Source: CBDHFF01 sp965262395 | GTDB taxonomy: Bacteria > Pseudomonadota > Alphaproteobacteria > Rickettsiales > Anaplasmataceae | Assembly (NCBI GenBank): GCA_965262395.1 | Contig: OZ253531.1 | Coordinates: 868,001 to 932,000 of the forward strand | Direction of reading: 5' to 3' | Length of the DNA: 64,000 nt | Shown here: positions 37,202-47,451 of the stretch, in pieces | How positions within the stretch are numbered: position 1 is the first letter of the stretch | How the letters are laid out: the number at the start of each line of letters is the position of its first letter | Translations under genes and position numbers: made by a program | Notes under the pieces: model-generated | Databases searched by the model: none | What the model saw: only the letters and a program-made list of their open reading frames with translations | Told to the model about the DNA's origin: nothing

Positions 37202-40200
37202 ATGAGTGAAAATGAGTATAAAGAAGTTAATAAAATTAGAAAAATAGAGCAAGATATAATAAAATTTTGGGAAGATAACGATATTTTCTTGAAGTCTATT
37301 GCTAATAGACCTGAATCTGAGCAATATAAATTTTATGATGGCCCACCTTTTGCCAATGGGTTACCTCATTATGGGCACTTATTAACTGGATATATAAAGG
37401 ATGCTTTTGCTAGATTCAGAACGATGTATGGTAAGAGGGTGGAAAGGAAAGCTGGTTGGGATTGTCATGGTTTACCTGCAGAAATGGGAGCAGAAAAAAA
37501 ATTAAATATTACTGGTAGAAAATCAGTAGAAGAATTTGGAATAGATAATTTTAATAATACGTGCAAACAAGATGTAATGAAATACTCCTCGGAATGGGAA
37601 GAGTATATAAAGCGTCAAGCTAGATGGGTTGATTTTGAGCATGGTTATAAGACCATGGATAAAGATTTTATGGAATCAGTTCTTTGGGTATTTAAGAGTC
37701 TGCATGATCAAGGTTTAATATATGAAGACTATAGAGTATTGCCTTATAGCTGGGCTTGTGAAACACCTTTATCAAACTTTGAGACTAGATTGGACGATTC
37801 TTATAGAGAAAAGTTAAGTAAATCTGTAATAGTATCCTTCACTTCTGAGGATTGGAGTAATATTAAGGAATTTGATTTATTAGGCAATAATAAATTGCAA
37901 ATTAAGTATTTAGTATGGACAACTACTCCATGGACACTGCCTAGTAATATGGGTTTAGCAGTAGGTAGTGAATTAGATTATGTTGCTATATTATTCAAAC
38001 CTGAAGATAAGAGTAAATTACAAGATCCTGAGCTCAATAATGGGCAATACGAATATCATGTTATGTCTAAAAATTATGCTGCCGGTTATTTAAAAAAATA
38101 TTATTCAAAGAAATTTGAAAAATTATCTAAAAATATAAAATCTGGGGTGGATTTTGATAAGGAATTAATCCATCTCAAAGGTGCAGAATTAGTGGGGTAT
38201 AGTTATGCTCCATTGTTCCCTTATTTTAAAGATTTAGCTGATGATGGGGCATTTAAAATACATAATGCACAATTTGTATCTGACTCTGATGGCACTGGTA
38301 TTGTACACATGGCACCTGGGTTTGGTGAAGATGATTTTATTTTATTATCAGAAAAATGTCCTAAACTTAAGGTTGTTTGTCCAGTTGATGAAGGGGGAAA
38401 ATTTACTAATGAAGTTTCTTTAGGGCAAGAGATAGAGATAGGCGAATCTATGAATAATAACTTTCAGAATCTTAATTTAGTTGGGCGTCAAGTATTTGAT
38501 ACTAATGATGATATAATTAAATATTTGAAATCTATGTATTGCTGGGTTTCTACTGATCAATATAGACATAATTATCCGCATTGCTGGAGAACTGATACGC
38601 CACTGATTTATAAGGCTGTGCCATCATGGTATTTATCTGTAAATCGTAGAATTAAACCTGATGTAGAAACGGAATATAATTTTTATGTATATGATTATGA
38701 TAATTCAATATTATTAGTTAATAAGGATTGTAACATTAGTCTTCAATTAAAAATTTTAGATGAAGGGCAAGATGTTATTGGTGATTTATTAGAAACTAAA
38801 GGTGTTTATAGTGGTACAATTAATATATCCCTTGAAGAAGAATCTTCATCTCATTTACTGAGAAAAATATCTAGTAAAAACGTAGTAATTGAATATTGTC
38901 AGGCTAATTATGGAGCAAATGTTGCTAATATAGTGAACTCTCTAACTAAAACAAAATGTGTAGTTAAAGGATTAGCTCTTAATATAAAAGAAAGGATGAT
39001 CTTACTAAATAAAGATATAAATTGGATACCAAATAGAATAAGAGATGGGCAGTTTGCTAAATGGCTCGAAGGCTCAAGAGATTGGTCAATATCACGTAAT
39101 CGCTTTTGGGGTACACCCATCCCAGTTTGGCGCTCAAACAATCCAGAGAATGATGATTTGTATGTCTTTGGTTCTGTTAAAGATTTATCGGAATTTTTTT
39201 CTGTTGATGTTACGGATTTACATCGTCCGTATATAGATAATCTGACTAAAGATGATTTTTATGATAATGAACAAAAATGCTACTATAATCCATATACAGA
39301 AAAGTGGTATAGCATATTAACTAAGCAAGAAACTGAAAAGCCAAAAAATATAATTTCATATAAGATTAGTAGGATTGATGCAATATTTGACTGCTGGTTC
39401 GAGTCTGGAGCGATGCCTTATGCCCAGCATAATTATCCATTTAACAAGGAATTTTCTGCGTCTTGTTATAGCGATTATATGGCTAAAAAAGATTTAATAG
39501 ATTCAAATTTCAAGCAGAAATATTTACCAGCAGATTTTATTGTTGAATATGTTGCTCAAACTCGTGGATGGTTTTATACACTTCTTGTTTTATCTTCAGC
39601 TTTATTTAATACAATTCCATTTAAAAACTGCATATGTCATGGTGTGGTATTAGATAATACAGGTAAGAAATTATCTAAAAGATTAAATAATTATGCTGAC
39701 CCAATGGAAGTCTTTAATAAATATGGTTCTGATTCATTGCGTTTCTTAATGTTATCTAGCCCTATTGTTTATGGGGATAATCTCTTATTAGACCAAGATG
39801 GAGATATGGTAAAAGATACATTAAGATTAGTAATTAATCCAATATTAAATGCTTTATCATTTTTTACTACATATTCGGAAATTGATGGGATTAATGGATC
39901 ATTAATTTGCAATGACAATTTCTTTATTGATTCTTATTCTTTGAATGAAGAGCTAGATGCGTTAAATAGGTATATACTTAGTAAATTAGTAGATTTTCAA
40001 GATAAATTTTATAGTGCAATGAGTACATATAATACTTATGACGCATGTAAAGAAGTAAGATTGTTTCTGGATATACTGAATAATTGGTACATTAGAAGAA
40101 ACAGAAAGATTTTTTGGGAAAGGTTATCAGATAATAATTATGAAATTAAAGTTAAAACTTATGAAGTTTTGTATACAGCTCTCTATAATGTGTCTGTAAT

Positions 40201-41254
40201 TTGTGCTCCTGTAATGCCTTTAATGGCTGAGTATATTTGGAAACTTCTTGCACGTTTTTCTAAGGATGAATCCTGTCATCTATATGAATCTATACATCTT
40301 TTTGATTGTAATAATAGTACTTACGTAAAACATAAATTAGTATTAAGAAACACTACTGATACTAGTATTCATAATTTAATTATGGATAAATTACGTGAAA
40401 TATGTACCACTATGCTAGCAATTAGAAATGAAAATTATATTAGAGTAAGACAGCCCTTAGCTAAGCTTGTTATATATGTTAGTGGTGATGAATTACTACA
40501 TAATAGCAAATTATGGAATAGTTTCAGTGCAAAAAATAGTATTATTTGTAATATTCTCAAGGATGAGGTTAATGTAAAAGAAATAGAACTGATCGGTAAT
40601 ATTAATCAGATTGCAGAATATACGATCAAATTAGATTTTGTTAAATTAGGTAAGAGACTTAAATCAGAGATGAAAAAGATTATTACCATGGTTAAAAATG
40701 GGGAATGGGAAGAACGAAAAGACGAAAAGGGCAATAATAGTTTATTTGTAGATAACATTGAAATATGCAATCATGAATATGAGAAACAATTAAAATTAAC
40801 TGATAGTCATAAAGATACAAAAATTTTACAAGGCAATGATGCCATTATCACATTAGATTTAAATATTACTCATCAATTATTAATTGAAGGATTAGCTCGA
40901 GATTTAGTGCGTTTAATACAGAATACTAGAAAGAATGCTAATTTTAATATAACTGATAAAATATCTTTTACTATTATTATTGATGATGATCAAATTTTTA
41001 TGGAATCATTTAAAGATTGGAAGCAATATATCTGCTCTCAAACTCTCTCTGATTCTGTGGACAGTAAGCTGTTATTGAGAGGCGATATATTGGAACATGA
41101 ACACATAAGCACAAATCCCTTATATATTGCTGATATAAATCATTTTGTACTTAATAAAGAAGAATATATGAAAAATAATGTGTATATAAGTTATCGAGAA
41201 GATTATGTATTACATGAAAAAAAATGTTCTATTATTATTAATCGTTCTAAATAA
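37202..41254 (+). CDS. ileS: Isoleucyl-tRNA synthetase with a large extra segment
   Basis: Class I synthetase of the long alphaproteobacterial/eukaryote-like type. 1350 residues, while this type is usually about 1050-1100. Signature 1 is PPFANGLPHYGHLLTG near residue 50. The editing domain includes VWTTTPWTLPSNMGLAV and GTGIVHMAPGFGEDD. The KMSKS loop is KKLSKRLNNYADP near 823. Between AVPSWYLSV (about 480) and IKERMILLNKDINWIPNRI (about 594) stands an extra 112 residues found in no IleS I know. A smaller extra stretch lies after HNYPFNKEFSAS. Both keep the frame, and the flanking core is intact. Confidence 0.96.
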   Translation: MSENEYKEVNKIRKIEQDIIKFWEDNDIFLKSIANRPESEQYKFYDGPPFANGLPHYGHLLTGYIKDAFARFRTMYGKRVERKAGWDCHGLPAEMGAEKKLNITGRKSVEEFGIDNFNNTCKQDVMKYSSEWEEYIKRQARWVDFEHGYKTMDKDFMESVLWVFKSLHDQGLIYEDYRVLPYSWACETPLSNFETRLDDSYREKLSKSVIVSFTSEDWSNIKEFDLLGNNKLQIKYLVWTTTPWTLPSNMGLAVGSELDYVAILFKPEDKSKLQDPELNNGQYEYHVMSKNYAAGYLKKYYSKKFEKLSKNIKSGVDFDKELIHLKGAELVGYSYAPLFPYFKDLADDGAFKIHNAQFVSDSDGTGIVHMAPGFGEDDFILLSEKCPKLKVVCPVDEGGKFTNEVSLGQEIEIGESMNNNFQNLNLVGRQVFDTNDDIIKYLKSMYCWVSTDQYRHNYPHCWRTDTPLIYKAVPSWYLSVNRRIKPDVETEYNFYVYDYDNSILLVNKDCNISLQLKILDEGQDVIGDLLETKGVYSGTINISLEEESSSHLLRKISSKNVVIEYCQANYGANVANIVNSLTKTKCVVKGLALNIKERMILLNKDINWIPNRIRDGQFAKWLEGSRDWSISRNRFWGTPIPVWRSNNPENDDLYVFGSVKDLSEFFSVDVTDLHRPYIDNLTKDDFYDNEQKCYYNPYTEKWYSILTKQETEKPKNIISYKISRIDAIFDCWFESGAMPYAQHNYPFNKEFSASCYSDYMAKKDLIDSNFKQKYLPADFIVEYVAQTRGWFYTLLVLSSALFNTIPFKNCICHGVVLDNTGKKLSKRLNNYADPMEVFNKYGSDSLRFLMLSSPIVYGDNLLLDQDGDMVKDTLRLVINPILNALSFFTTYSEIDGINGSLICNDNFFIDSYSLNEELDALNRYILSKLVDFQDKFYSAMSTYNTYDACKEVRLFLDILNNWYIRRNRKIFWERLSDNNYEIKVKTYEVLYTALYNVSVICAPVMPLMAEYIWKLLARFSKDESCHLYESIHLFDCNNSTYVKHKLVLRNTTDTSIHNLIMDKLREICTTMLAIRNENYIRVRQPLAKLVIYVSGDELLHNSKLWNSFSAKNSIICNILKDEVNVKEIELIGNINQIAEYTIKLDFVKLGKRLKSEMKKIITMVKNGEWEERKDEKGNNSLFVDNIEICNHEYEKQLKLTDSHKDTKILQGNDAIITLDLNITHQLLIEGLARDLVRLIQNTRKNANFNITDKISFTIIIDDDQIFMESFKDWKQYICSQTLSDSVDSKLLLRGDILEHEHISTNPLYIADINHFVLNKEEYMKNNVYISYREDYVLHEKKCSIIINRSK

Positions 41255-41430
41255 TTAGAATTATTTTTAAAAAGTATTATTAATTATAATAGAATAGCCT
41301 AGCTTACACAGACATGATATTTATGTAATATTGACATAAGAATGTATGATTTATATCATGTTGATTAACTATACTTTAACTTATTATAAAATATACTATC
41401 CATGTTCCTTAGTTAGTTGGATTAAATATT

Positions 41431-42633
41431 ATGAGTGATATGATTGCAAGCAGGCTTAGTAAAATTAAACCATCTATAACTATTGCGATTTCTTCAAAAG
41501 CTAGAGAAATGAAAAATTCAGGCATAGATGTTATTAGTTTAGGTATTGGTGAGCCAGATTTTGATACTCCTTCTCATATTAAAGAATACGCTATTGAAGC
41601 CATTAATAAAGGTAAAACAAAATATACAGCAGTTGGTGGCACTGATCAATTAAAAGAAGCAATTATTAATAAATTTAATAATTATGGCGACCTATCTTAT
41701 CAGAAAAATCAAGTAATTGTTGGCGGTGGTGCTAAACAGGTTTTATACAATCTATTTATGGCAACATTGAATGAAGGAGATGAGGTAATAGTGCCAACTC
41801 CTTATTGGGTATCTTATCCAGATATGATCAAGCTTGCTGGCGCAAAACCAGTTATTGTAAAATGTGATCAGAGCTTAAAATTAAAGCCAAGTGATTTGCA
41901 CGAAAAGATTACAGATAAAACTAAATGGATTATTATTAATTCTCCTAATAACCCAAGTGGTGTTGTATATACTAAAGAAGATATTATTGCTATTACTAAT
42001 TTCTTAAAAGATTATCCGCATGTGGGCATTATTGATGATGCAATCTATGAGCACATAACTTATCATGATAATAATCCCTATGTACCGATAGTTGAAGTTG
42101 CAAGCAGTATGCAAGATAGAATTTTTACAATAAATGGTGTATCTAAAGCATATGCCATGACAGGGTGGCGCATAGGATATGGTGTTGGAAATAAAGATAT
42201 AGTGGCTGCTATGACAAAAGTGCAATCACAAAGTACATCCAATCCTTGTTCTATTTCACAAGAGGCTGCAACCCATGCACTTGTTTCTTCTCTCAATTTT
42301 CTAGAAGAGCGTAATACAGCATTTAAAGAACGAAGAGATTTATTGGTAGAAAAATTGAATAATATTCCAGGAATATCTTGTGAGGTACCAAATGGTGCCT
42401 TTTATGTTTTTCCTACATGTTTAGGAATTTTAGGTAAAACCACTGATTCTGGAGATATTATACAGAATGATGTAGATTTTTGTGATTATATTTTAACTGA
42501 TGCACAAGTTTCTATGGTTCCAGGGTCTGGATTTGGAGCAGATGGATATTTCAGAATATCTTATGCAACAGATTATAATTCATTAGAAGAAGCGTGTAAT
42601 AGAATTGCAAATTCCTGTAAGAAACTTACTTAA
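41431..42633 (+). CDS. aspC: Aspartate aminotransferase (class I, AspC/AatA type)
   Basis: PLP transaminase linking aspartate and oxaloacetate. 400 residues. Visible are GIGEPDFDTP, VGGTDQLKEAI, VPTPYWVSYPDM, INSPNNPSG, IIDDAIYEHI and the PLP lysine in INGVSKAYAMTGWRIGY, with substrate arginine in GYFRISYATD. The 3' end overlaps folB by four bases. Confidence 0.95.
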   Translation: MSDMIASRLSKIKPSITIAISSKAREMKNSGIDVISLGIGEPDFDTPSHIKEYAIEAINKGKTKYTAVGGTDQLKEAIINKFNNYGDLSYQKNQVIVGGGAKQVLYNLFMATLNEGDEVIVPTPYWVSYPDMIKLAGAKPVIVKCDQSLKLKPSDLHEKITDKTKWIIINSPNNPSGVVYTKEDIIAITNFLKDYPHVGIIDDAIYEHITYHDNNPYVPIVEVASSMQDRIFTINGVSKAYAMTGWRIGYGVGNKDIVAAMTKVQSQSTSNPCSISQEAATHALVSSLNFLEERNTAFKERRDLLVEKLNNIPGISCEVPNGAFYVFPTCLGILGKTTDSGDIIQNDVDFCDYILTDAQVSMVPGSGFGADGYFRISYATDYNSLEEACNRIANSCKKLT

Positions 42634-42977
42634 TCATTTTTGATATATTCTTTTTCTATTGTTGCATAAAGATGGTTTGTCATAGATATTCTTTTTTTAA
42701 TCTTTATTTTGCAGTATCTGATTGTATCAAATTTTTCTACTATCTGGTTCATTACAAATAATGTCATAGATTCTAATAGTTCAAAGCTTTTGTTTTCTGC
42801 TATGCGTTTGATAAGATCAATTAGCTTATCATAATCTACAACATCATTTATGTTATGTATATCCTGATTACTGTCTATTAAATCAACACAAATCTGTAAT
42901 TTTTGTGTGATTACTTTTTCCCAGGGGAAAACACCAATTCTTGCTTGTAAATTCAGGTTATGTATACTAGTCTTCAT
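42630..42977 (-). CDS. folB: Dihydroneopterin aldolase-like protein FolB
   Basis: Folate-pathway enzyme family. From the ATG at 42977 (MKTSIHNLNLQARIGVFPWEK) the protein has 115 residues, the usual size; an earlier ATG at 43040 would add 21 residues and reach into the neighbouring gene. ARIGVFPWEK with the catalytic-type glutamate, VVDYDKLIDLI and SFELLESM (LLE) match the family. The end KIKIKK...MTNHLYATIEKEY fits as well. Confidence 0.87.
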   Translation of the reverse strand: MKTSIHNLNLQARIGVFPWEKVITQKLQICVDLIDSNQDIHNINDVVDYDKLIDLIKRIAENKSFELLESMTLFVMNQIVEKFDTIRYCKIKIKKRISMTNHLYATIEKEYIKND

Positions 42978-43040
42978 TACTCTAACCAAGCCATTGGTGG
43001 TTATGGTAGTAAGTTTTATTAGTATATGCAAGGACAACAA

Positions 43041-43610
43041 ATGCTGAATGCAATACTAGAGAAATTAAAATTCTTTGATGTTTTCAGGGTTAAAGAAGAT
43101 AATAACGGGATTAGGTATGCAAATCAGATGGTACGAGCATTAACTACGGTAATAGATGTGGTGATCATTGCTCTTGCAGCGCATTTACTTTCTTATATTT
43201 TAACTACATTCATATTTAATGTCAGCATATCATTAGATCTGCTTAGTGATTTTTTGGGAGGAAAAGAGTTAAGTGATAATAATAACTATCAAGTTGTGAG
43301 ATATCTATTTATATGGTTTATACAACAAATAGTATTATTATTTGCTATAGGTATATTTATTGTTCATATGTGGTATAGATTTGGTGTTACGCCAGCACGC
43401 TACTTATTTGGTATAAAAATTGTAGATGCAGATACACATGAGAATATCACAAAAAAACAAGCTGTTAAGCGTTTATTATCAGTTCCTCTTTCATTTCTTA
43501 GCCTGGGACTTGGTGTTTTGTGGGGGCATTTTGATAAAAGAGGACAAACTTTTCATGATAAAATAGCTAATACTGTAGTTATAATTGATCAGAAAACAAA
43601 AAAGAATTAA
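43041..43610 (+). CDS. RDD-family membrane protein
   Basis: About 189 residues. The start at 43041 is chosen because AAGGA lies six bases upstream; an ATG at 43026 is the alternative. The RDD domain shows the initial R..A..ID pattern (NQMVRALTTVIDVVIIALAAHLL), two more hydrophobic stretches (about 95-120 and 145-165), and the RFGVTPARYLFGIKIVD and FDKRGQTFHDKIANTVVI segments. Function is unknown in general; transport has been proposed. Confidence 0.85.
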   Translation: MLNAILEKLKFFDVFRVKEDNNGIRYANQMVRALTTVIDVVIIALAAHLLSYILTTFIFNVSISLDLLSDFLGGKELSDNNNYQVVRYLFIWFIQQIVLLFAIGIFIVHMWYRFGVTPARYLFGIKIVDADTHENITKKQAVKRLLSVPLSFLSLGLGVLWGHFDKRGQTFHDKIANTVVIIDQKTKKN

Positions 43611-44290
43611 ATTTTCTTTCTACTACCAAGCTTAACAGGTGGTATTCTTTTTAATTCATCAGGCAACTCATCTTCTGCATAGACATTAGGTGCAACAAGA
43701 TCAATTAATGCAATCAAAGAATTAGCACTAATATCCAGGGCGGTACCTTCTAAACTCGGATTTATTATTTCTCTTTTATTTTGTGCGATAAATCCTCTAT
43801 TTATTAATGATGCTATAGCTACCACTATTCCTCCTGCATCTTTAATACATTTGGTAGCTTCTAAAACAGATTTTCCGGTAGTCACAACATCCTCTAGCAT
43901 CAGAACTTTCTTACCTTTTAATAGGTCTTGATTGTTTGGTAGGGTGAATCTATCAATTGAGAATTTATTATCTCTTCTTTCACAAAAAATTGCTGGTTTG
44001 TCAAGATGACGACTCATTTCATACCCTAAGGTAATGCCACCAATTGCTGGAGAGACAATAAAATCAAATTCTAATTCTTTATTGTTTACTTTGGTCTGTT
44101 TTATTATCCTTGCAAGATACCCGCAAAGTTTATCTGCAATTTTATGATTTTTAAATATATTGGCGCATTGTACATATTCCGAGCTATGCAAACCAGAGGA
44201 TAAAATGAAATGCCCCCTTAACAAGGCACCAGATTCATGCAACAATTTTTTGCATTCTTCGGTAATTGGATCAACTTTGTTTTCTGTCAT
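43607..44290 (-). CDS. pyrE: Orotate phosphoribosyltransferase
   Basis: Makes orotidine monophosphate from orotate and PRPP. The ATG at 44290 (MTENKVDPITEE) gives 227 residues; an in-frame ATG at 44338 would add a hydrophobic leader. LRGHFILSSGLHSSEYV, FIVSPAIGGITLGYE and the PRPP motif VLMLEDVVTTGKSVLEA are clear. With pyrF at 58875 it completes UMP synthesis from orotate. The 3' end overlaps the RDD gene by four bases. Confidence 0.93.
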   Translation of the reverse strand: MTENKVDPITEECKKLLHESGALLRGHFILSSGLHSSEYVQCANIFKNHKIADKLCGYLARIIKQTKVNNKELEFDFIVSPAIGGITLGYEMSRHLDKPAIFCERRDNKFSIDRFTLPNNQDLLKGKKVLMLEDVVTTGKSVLEATKCIKDAGGIVVAIASLINRGFIAQNKREIINPSLEGTALDISANSLIALIDLVAPNVYAEDELPDELKRIPPVKLGSRKKI

Positions 44291-44420
44291 CAGAAAAATA
44301 AATAAATTATCTATCGATATAAAATAAGCTAAAATCATTCACTTAGTCAAGGAATTTATATATACATTAATTTATTTATATATTATAGATAAAGTTTGTT
44401 GACACTGTTACATATATGAA

Positions 44421-45128
44421 ATGCTAAAAAGCATTGTAAATCTCTTATTTCCACCATCTTGTTGTGCTTGTAATGCAATTGTTTCATATGAAAGCGCATT
44501 ATGTTATAAATGTTGGTCAAAGATAAGATTTTTATCAGATTTTTATTGCTGCAAGATATGTGGTAGTAATACCCATTACTTAGAAGATAATACAACAATC
44601 TGTATTAGTTGTGAATCTAGACCACCTATTTACAAACAGGCACGATCTATTTTTCTTTATGATGATATGACCAGTGGTATGATTACAAGATTTAAGTTCA
44701 GCGATAGTACAGGCATGTCTCCAGTATATGCTCGATGGATAATGCGAGATTGTTTAAGTATACTAAAGGAAACAGATGTGCTTATTCCTGTGCCGTTACA
44801 TTTTTTTAGGTTATTACGAAGAAAATATAATCAATCTGCAATATTATGTAATGAGATTCAAAAGATATATAATATTGATATAAATTATAATTCTTTAAAG
44901 AGAGTTAAAAATAACAGACCACAAGTTGGACTTGAATATAAAACTAGAATTAATAATGTAAGAGGCGTATTTTCTATTAAAAATAACAACAAAATCAAAA
45001 ATAAAATAATTACCTTAATTGATGATGTAATGACAACTGGTGCAACAATAAATGCATGCACTAAAGAACTTTTAAGGGCAGGGGTCAAGTCAGTTAATGT
45101 TATTACTCTATCAAGAACTTCTATTTGA
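44421..45128 (+). CDS. comF: ComF-family phosphoribosyltransferase-like protein
   Basis: 235 residues. The N-terminal zinc-finger part has CxxC pairs (SCCACN, CYKCW, CCKICG, CISC) and the C-terminal PRT domain has LIPVPLH, RKYNQSAILC and TLIDDVMTTGATINAC. ComF/GntX proteins act in DNA uptake or an unknown housekeeping role. It is on the opposite side of the window from comEC and not linked to it. Followed by two small hairpins. Confidence 0.92.
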   Translation: MLKSIVNLLFPPSCCACNAIVSYESALCYKCWSKIRFLSDFYCCKICGSNTHYLEDNTTICISCESRPPIYKQARSIFLYDDMTSGMITRFKFSDSTGMSPVYARWIMRDCLSILKETDVLIPVPLHFFRLLRRKYNQSAILCNEIQKIYNIDINYNSLKRVKNNRPQVGLEYKTRINNVRGVFSIKNNNKIKNKIITLIDDVMTTGATINACTKELLRAGVKSVNVITLSRTSI

Positions 45129-45146
45129 ATAAAATAATGCTTCCAT

Positions 45147-45180
45147 GTTGATTAAAAATCAACAACTATAACAATAGTTG
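45147..45180. terminator. Double hairpin between convergent genes
   Basis: Two adjacent inverted repeats: GTTGATT-AAA-AATCAAC (45147-45163) and CAACTAT-AACA-ATAGTTG (45163-45180). They lie between the comF stop and the end of the convergent gene at 45191. T-runs are short, so termination is plausible but not certain. Confidence 0.5.
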
Positions 45181-45190
45181 AGACAACAAA

Positions 45191-45724
45191 TTATTGAAAT
45201 ATACCTAGTATATTATTTACTGCTGAGTCTGCTGTTTTAGACTCTCTTGACGTAATATTTGGTGTAATAAATTTTTCTTTACCTTTCATGTATGCCTGAG
45301 ACTCCTCAGATGTATCTAGGCCATCATTTTTCATTTTATGTATGACATATTTTTCTAAATCTAGTTTTATAGAATATGGCAATAAATCAAAATTATCTTT
45401 GTATTTTTCAACATAATATCTTAGATTAGACGGTAATTTATCTATTTTCATAGAATTAGTATCAGATAGTATATAATCTAATAATGTTTTAGCTTGAATA
45501 CTCACAGGCCAAGATTTCATCCGGAGTTCTTCCGCCCTTTTTCGAGCTACACTCTGTAATTCTTCTGGGAGTTCTGCATAATTAAGTTTAATCTTATGAA
45601 GCTCTGCTGCTTCTACAGAAGTCAATCCAGGATAGAAATGCATAACATTTAAGGAATAATTAGCTAGCGCTCCGTTGCTAAAAAGAACTACCATAGATAA
45701 AGTTATCCAAAACTTCCTAAGCAT
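45191..45724 (-). CDS. Exported protein of unknown function
   Basis: 177 residues. A signal peptide is clear (MLRKFWITLSMVVLFSNGALA). The mature part is helical and polar: EAAELHKIKLNYAELPEELQSVARKRAEELR, then LPSNLRYYVEKYKDNFDLLPYSIKLDLEKY. The pattern 'LPxxLRxxx' occurs more than once, hinting at a short helical repeat. No family recognised. Confidence 0.65.
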   Translation of the reverse strand: MLRKFWITLSMVVLFSNGALANYSLNVMHFYPGLTSVEAAELHKIKLNYAELPEELQSVARKRAEELRMKSWPVSIQAKTLLDYILSDTNSMKIDKLPSNLRYYVEKYKDNFDLLPYSIKLDLEKYVIHKMKNDGLDTSEESQAYMKGKEKFITPNITSRESKTADSAVNNILGIFQ

Positions 45725-45942
45725 TATATCCTCATATTAAATTAAGAAAATAGATTACAGTAATCTTTACATGAGCTTACAAATATCTATCTAATATGCC
45801 TTATCAAGGTATTCGCCCACATTCATACCAATTTATTACTATGAACTTACAAAAAAGTCAGATTCATCTAAGCCCTCATGCAAAGCATGACAATAATATA
45901 AAGTATAATATACATACATATAATTACTTTAAACTATTGTCG

Positions 45943-45969
45943 AAGAGTAATACTTAAAGTATTACTCTT
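45943..45969. terminator. Perfect 13-bp inverted repeat over a stop codon
   Basis: AAGAGTAATACTT, one base, AAGTATTACTCTT. It overlaps the stop codon of the minus-strand gene at 45962. It could end transcription, although no T-run follows; protection of the transcript end is an alternative. Confidence 0.5.
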
Positions 45970-46318
45970 GCTCTGAATCTTCAATTGTTTCTTGCACTTC
46001 ATGCATAATATCTTTTGCAGTATTAAGTGTTGCCTGCATAGATGTTGGATCACTGTAATCTACATTTCTTAAATGAGAAGATAGTTTTTTTAAAGAAGAT
46101 TGCATAGGATTTTCTTCGTCTGATGCCAAATCATCAACCCATTTCAACATCGAATTTTGATATTGTTCTGTCATATTAGTTAATTCTGCTAAGCTTTCTT
46201 TTTCATCAAAGTTAGCTCCTTCATCAGAATTCACTGATTTCATCATTTTTTCACATAAACTTATTAGTCCAAACGCTGGTTTCATAACATCGCCAGCAGC
46301 AGCTACTTGTCCACTCAT
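45962..46318 (-). CDS. Small acidic helical orphan protein
   Basis: 118 residues, acidic and methionine-rich, probably all alpha-helical (ELTNMTEQYQNSMLKWVDDL; MQSSLKKLSSHLRNV; TLNTAKDIMHEVQETIEDSEQE). No signal peptide. Not recognised. It is divergent from the DUF2793 gene at 46413, with about 94 bases between them. Confidence 0.6.
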   Translation of the reverse strand: MSGQVAAAGDVMKPAFGLISLCEKMMKSVNSDEGANFDEKESLAELTNMTEQYQNSMLKWVDDLASDEENPMQSSLKKLSSHLRNVDYSDPTSMQATLNTAKDIMHEVQETIEDSEQE

Positions 46319-46412
46319 TGGTTACTCCATTGCAAGTTAAAAGATAAATACTGCTTTATTGTAGATTAACAAAGTTTAAAATTTATTAATTAATAATATA
46401 TAGGAGGCTCCT

Positions 46413-47435
46413 ATGCGATCTTTACATTTAGATTTTCCATTTTTAATTCCAAATCAGGCACAAAAAGAAATAACAGTAAATACAGCATTAGAAAAAATAG
46501 ATGCAATACTGAATACTGGAATAAAGGCAATCCAGTCTTCCGCTCCAAGTAATCCTAGTGAAGGTGATGTATATATCATATCAGCACCTATTTTTAGCAG
46601 TGAATGGTTTAATCAAGAGAATAATATTGCTTACTATAGTAATGCACAATGGAATTTTATCATTCCTCAAGAAGGTATGTCAGTTTTTGTTATATTTGAT
46701 AGATCTTTCTATGCATATATAAATTCATCTTGGACATCAATAGGTACTGAAACTGGTGGAGCAACTGGTACAGGATCTGCTGTCAATAGTATAAACGCAT
46801 CATTTAATTCGGTAATTGTAGATAGAACAAGGATTGATGCTGTAGTTAATACTCAAAGTGCAAATAATAATGCAGAAGATTTAATACTTAATGGAACTCT
46901 TGTGTCTAATGGAATTGCTATCTTTGATGTACCCAATAAAATTAATTTTTTATTGAATGGCACAGATTTTGATTTTATAGATTATACTATATATGGCACA
47001 GATAGAGATAATAATGCTATCACAGAAACAGTAAGAATTAATGGAAGAAGGGTTTTTAGTACAAATAACTATTTTTCAAGTATCACAAGAATTGAAATAT
47101 CATCATTTGCAGGAGATATATTCGGTACAATCCGTGTTGGTACGGGAGATAAATGGCTTAGTATTAATAATAATAATACAGTTATACATTTAGCAGCAAA
47201 TGTAATCATAGATATTAATTTAATAAATAACGCATCTTTTGAAATAATGATAATTCAGAATAGGGGGGGTGGAGAAAATATAACTTGGAATAATAATATT
47301 TTGATATTTGAAGAAAATAGTCAATTAAATGTGGCTGATGATGGCTACACTTTATATAAATTTATTAATAATGGAACAAATCTTTTAGGCATTAAAACGA
47401 AAGAAGGAACCATTAATATACCTGAAATCATATAA
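46413..47435 (+). CDS. DUF2793 phage/GTA-type structural protein
   Basis: 340 residues. The first 110 match DUF2793, a domain found in alphaproteobacterial prophage and gene-transfer-agent loci: LDFPFLIPNQAQKEITVNTALEKIDAIL, then PSEGDVYIIS, the IAYYSNAQWNFIIPQEGM stretch and a final INSSWTSIG. The remaining 230 residues are beta-rich (many N, T, I) and may be a fibre or binding domain. An AGGAGG ribosome-binding site lies just upstream. No capsid or terminase genes are near. Confidence 0.85.
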   Translation: MRSLHLDFPFLIPNQAQKEITVNTALEKIDAILNTGIKAIQSSAPSNPSEGDVYIISAPIFSSEWFNQENNIAYYSNAQWNFIIPQEGMSVFVIFDRSFYAYINSSWTSIGTETGGATGTGSAVNSINASFNSVIVDRTRIDAVVNTQSANNNAEDLILNGTLVSNGIAIFDVPNKINFLLNGTDFDFIDYTIYGTDRDNNAITETVRINGRRVFSTNNYFSSITRIEISSFAGDIFGTIRVGTGDKWLSINNNNTVIHLAANVIIDINLINNASFEIMIIQNRGGGENITWNNNILIFEENSQLNVADDGYTLYKFINNGTNLLGIKTKEGTINIPEII

Positions 47436-47451
47436 ATAATTAGGAGGACAT

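Noticed and set aside
45725..45961. Possible tRNA or small RNA in the spacer
   Set aside because: No cloverleaf or T-loop sequence could be folded; only the palindrome at its end is structured.
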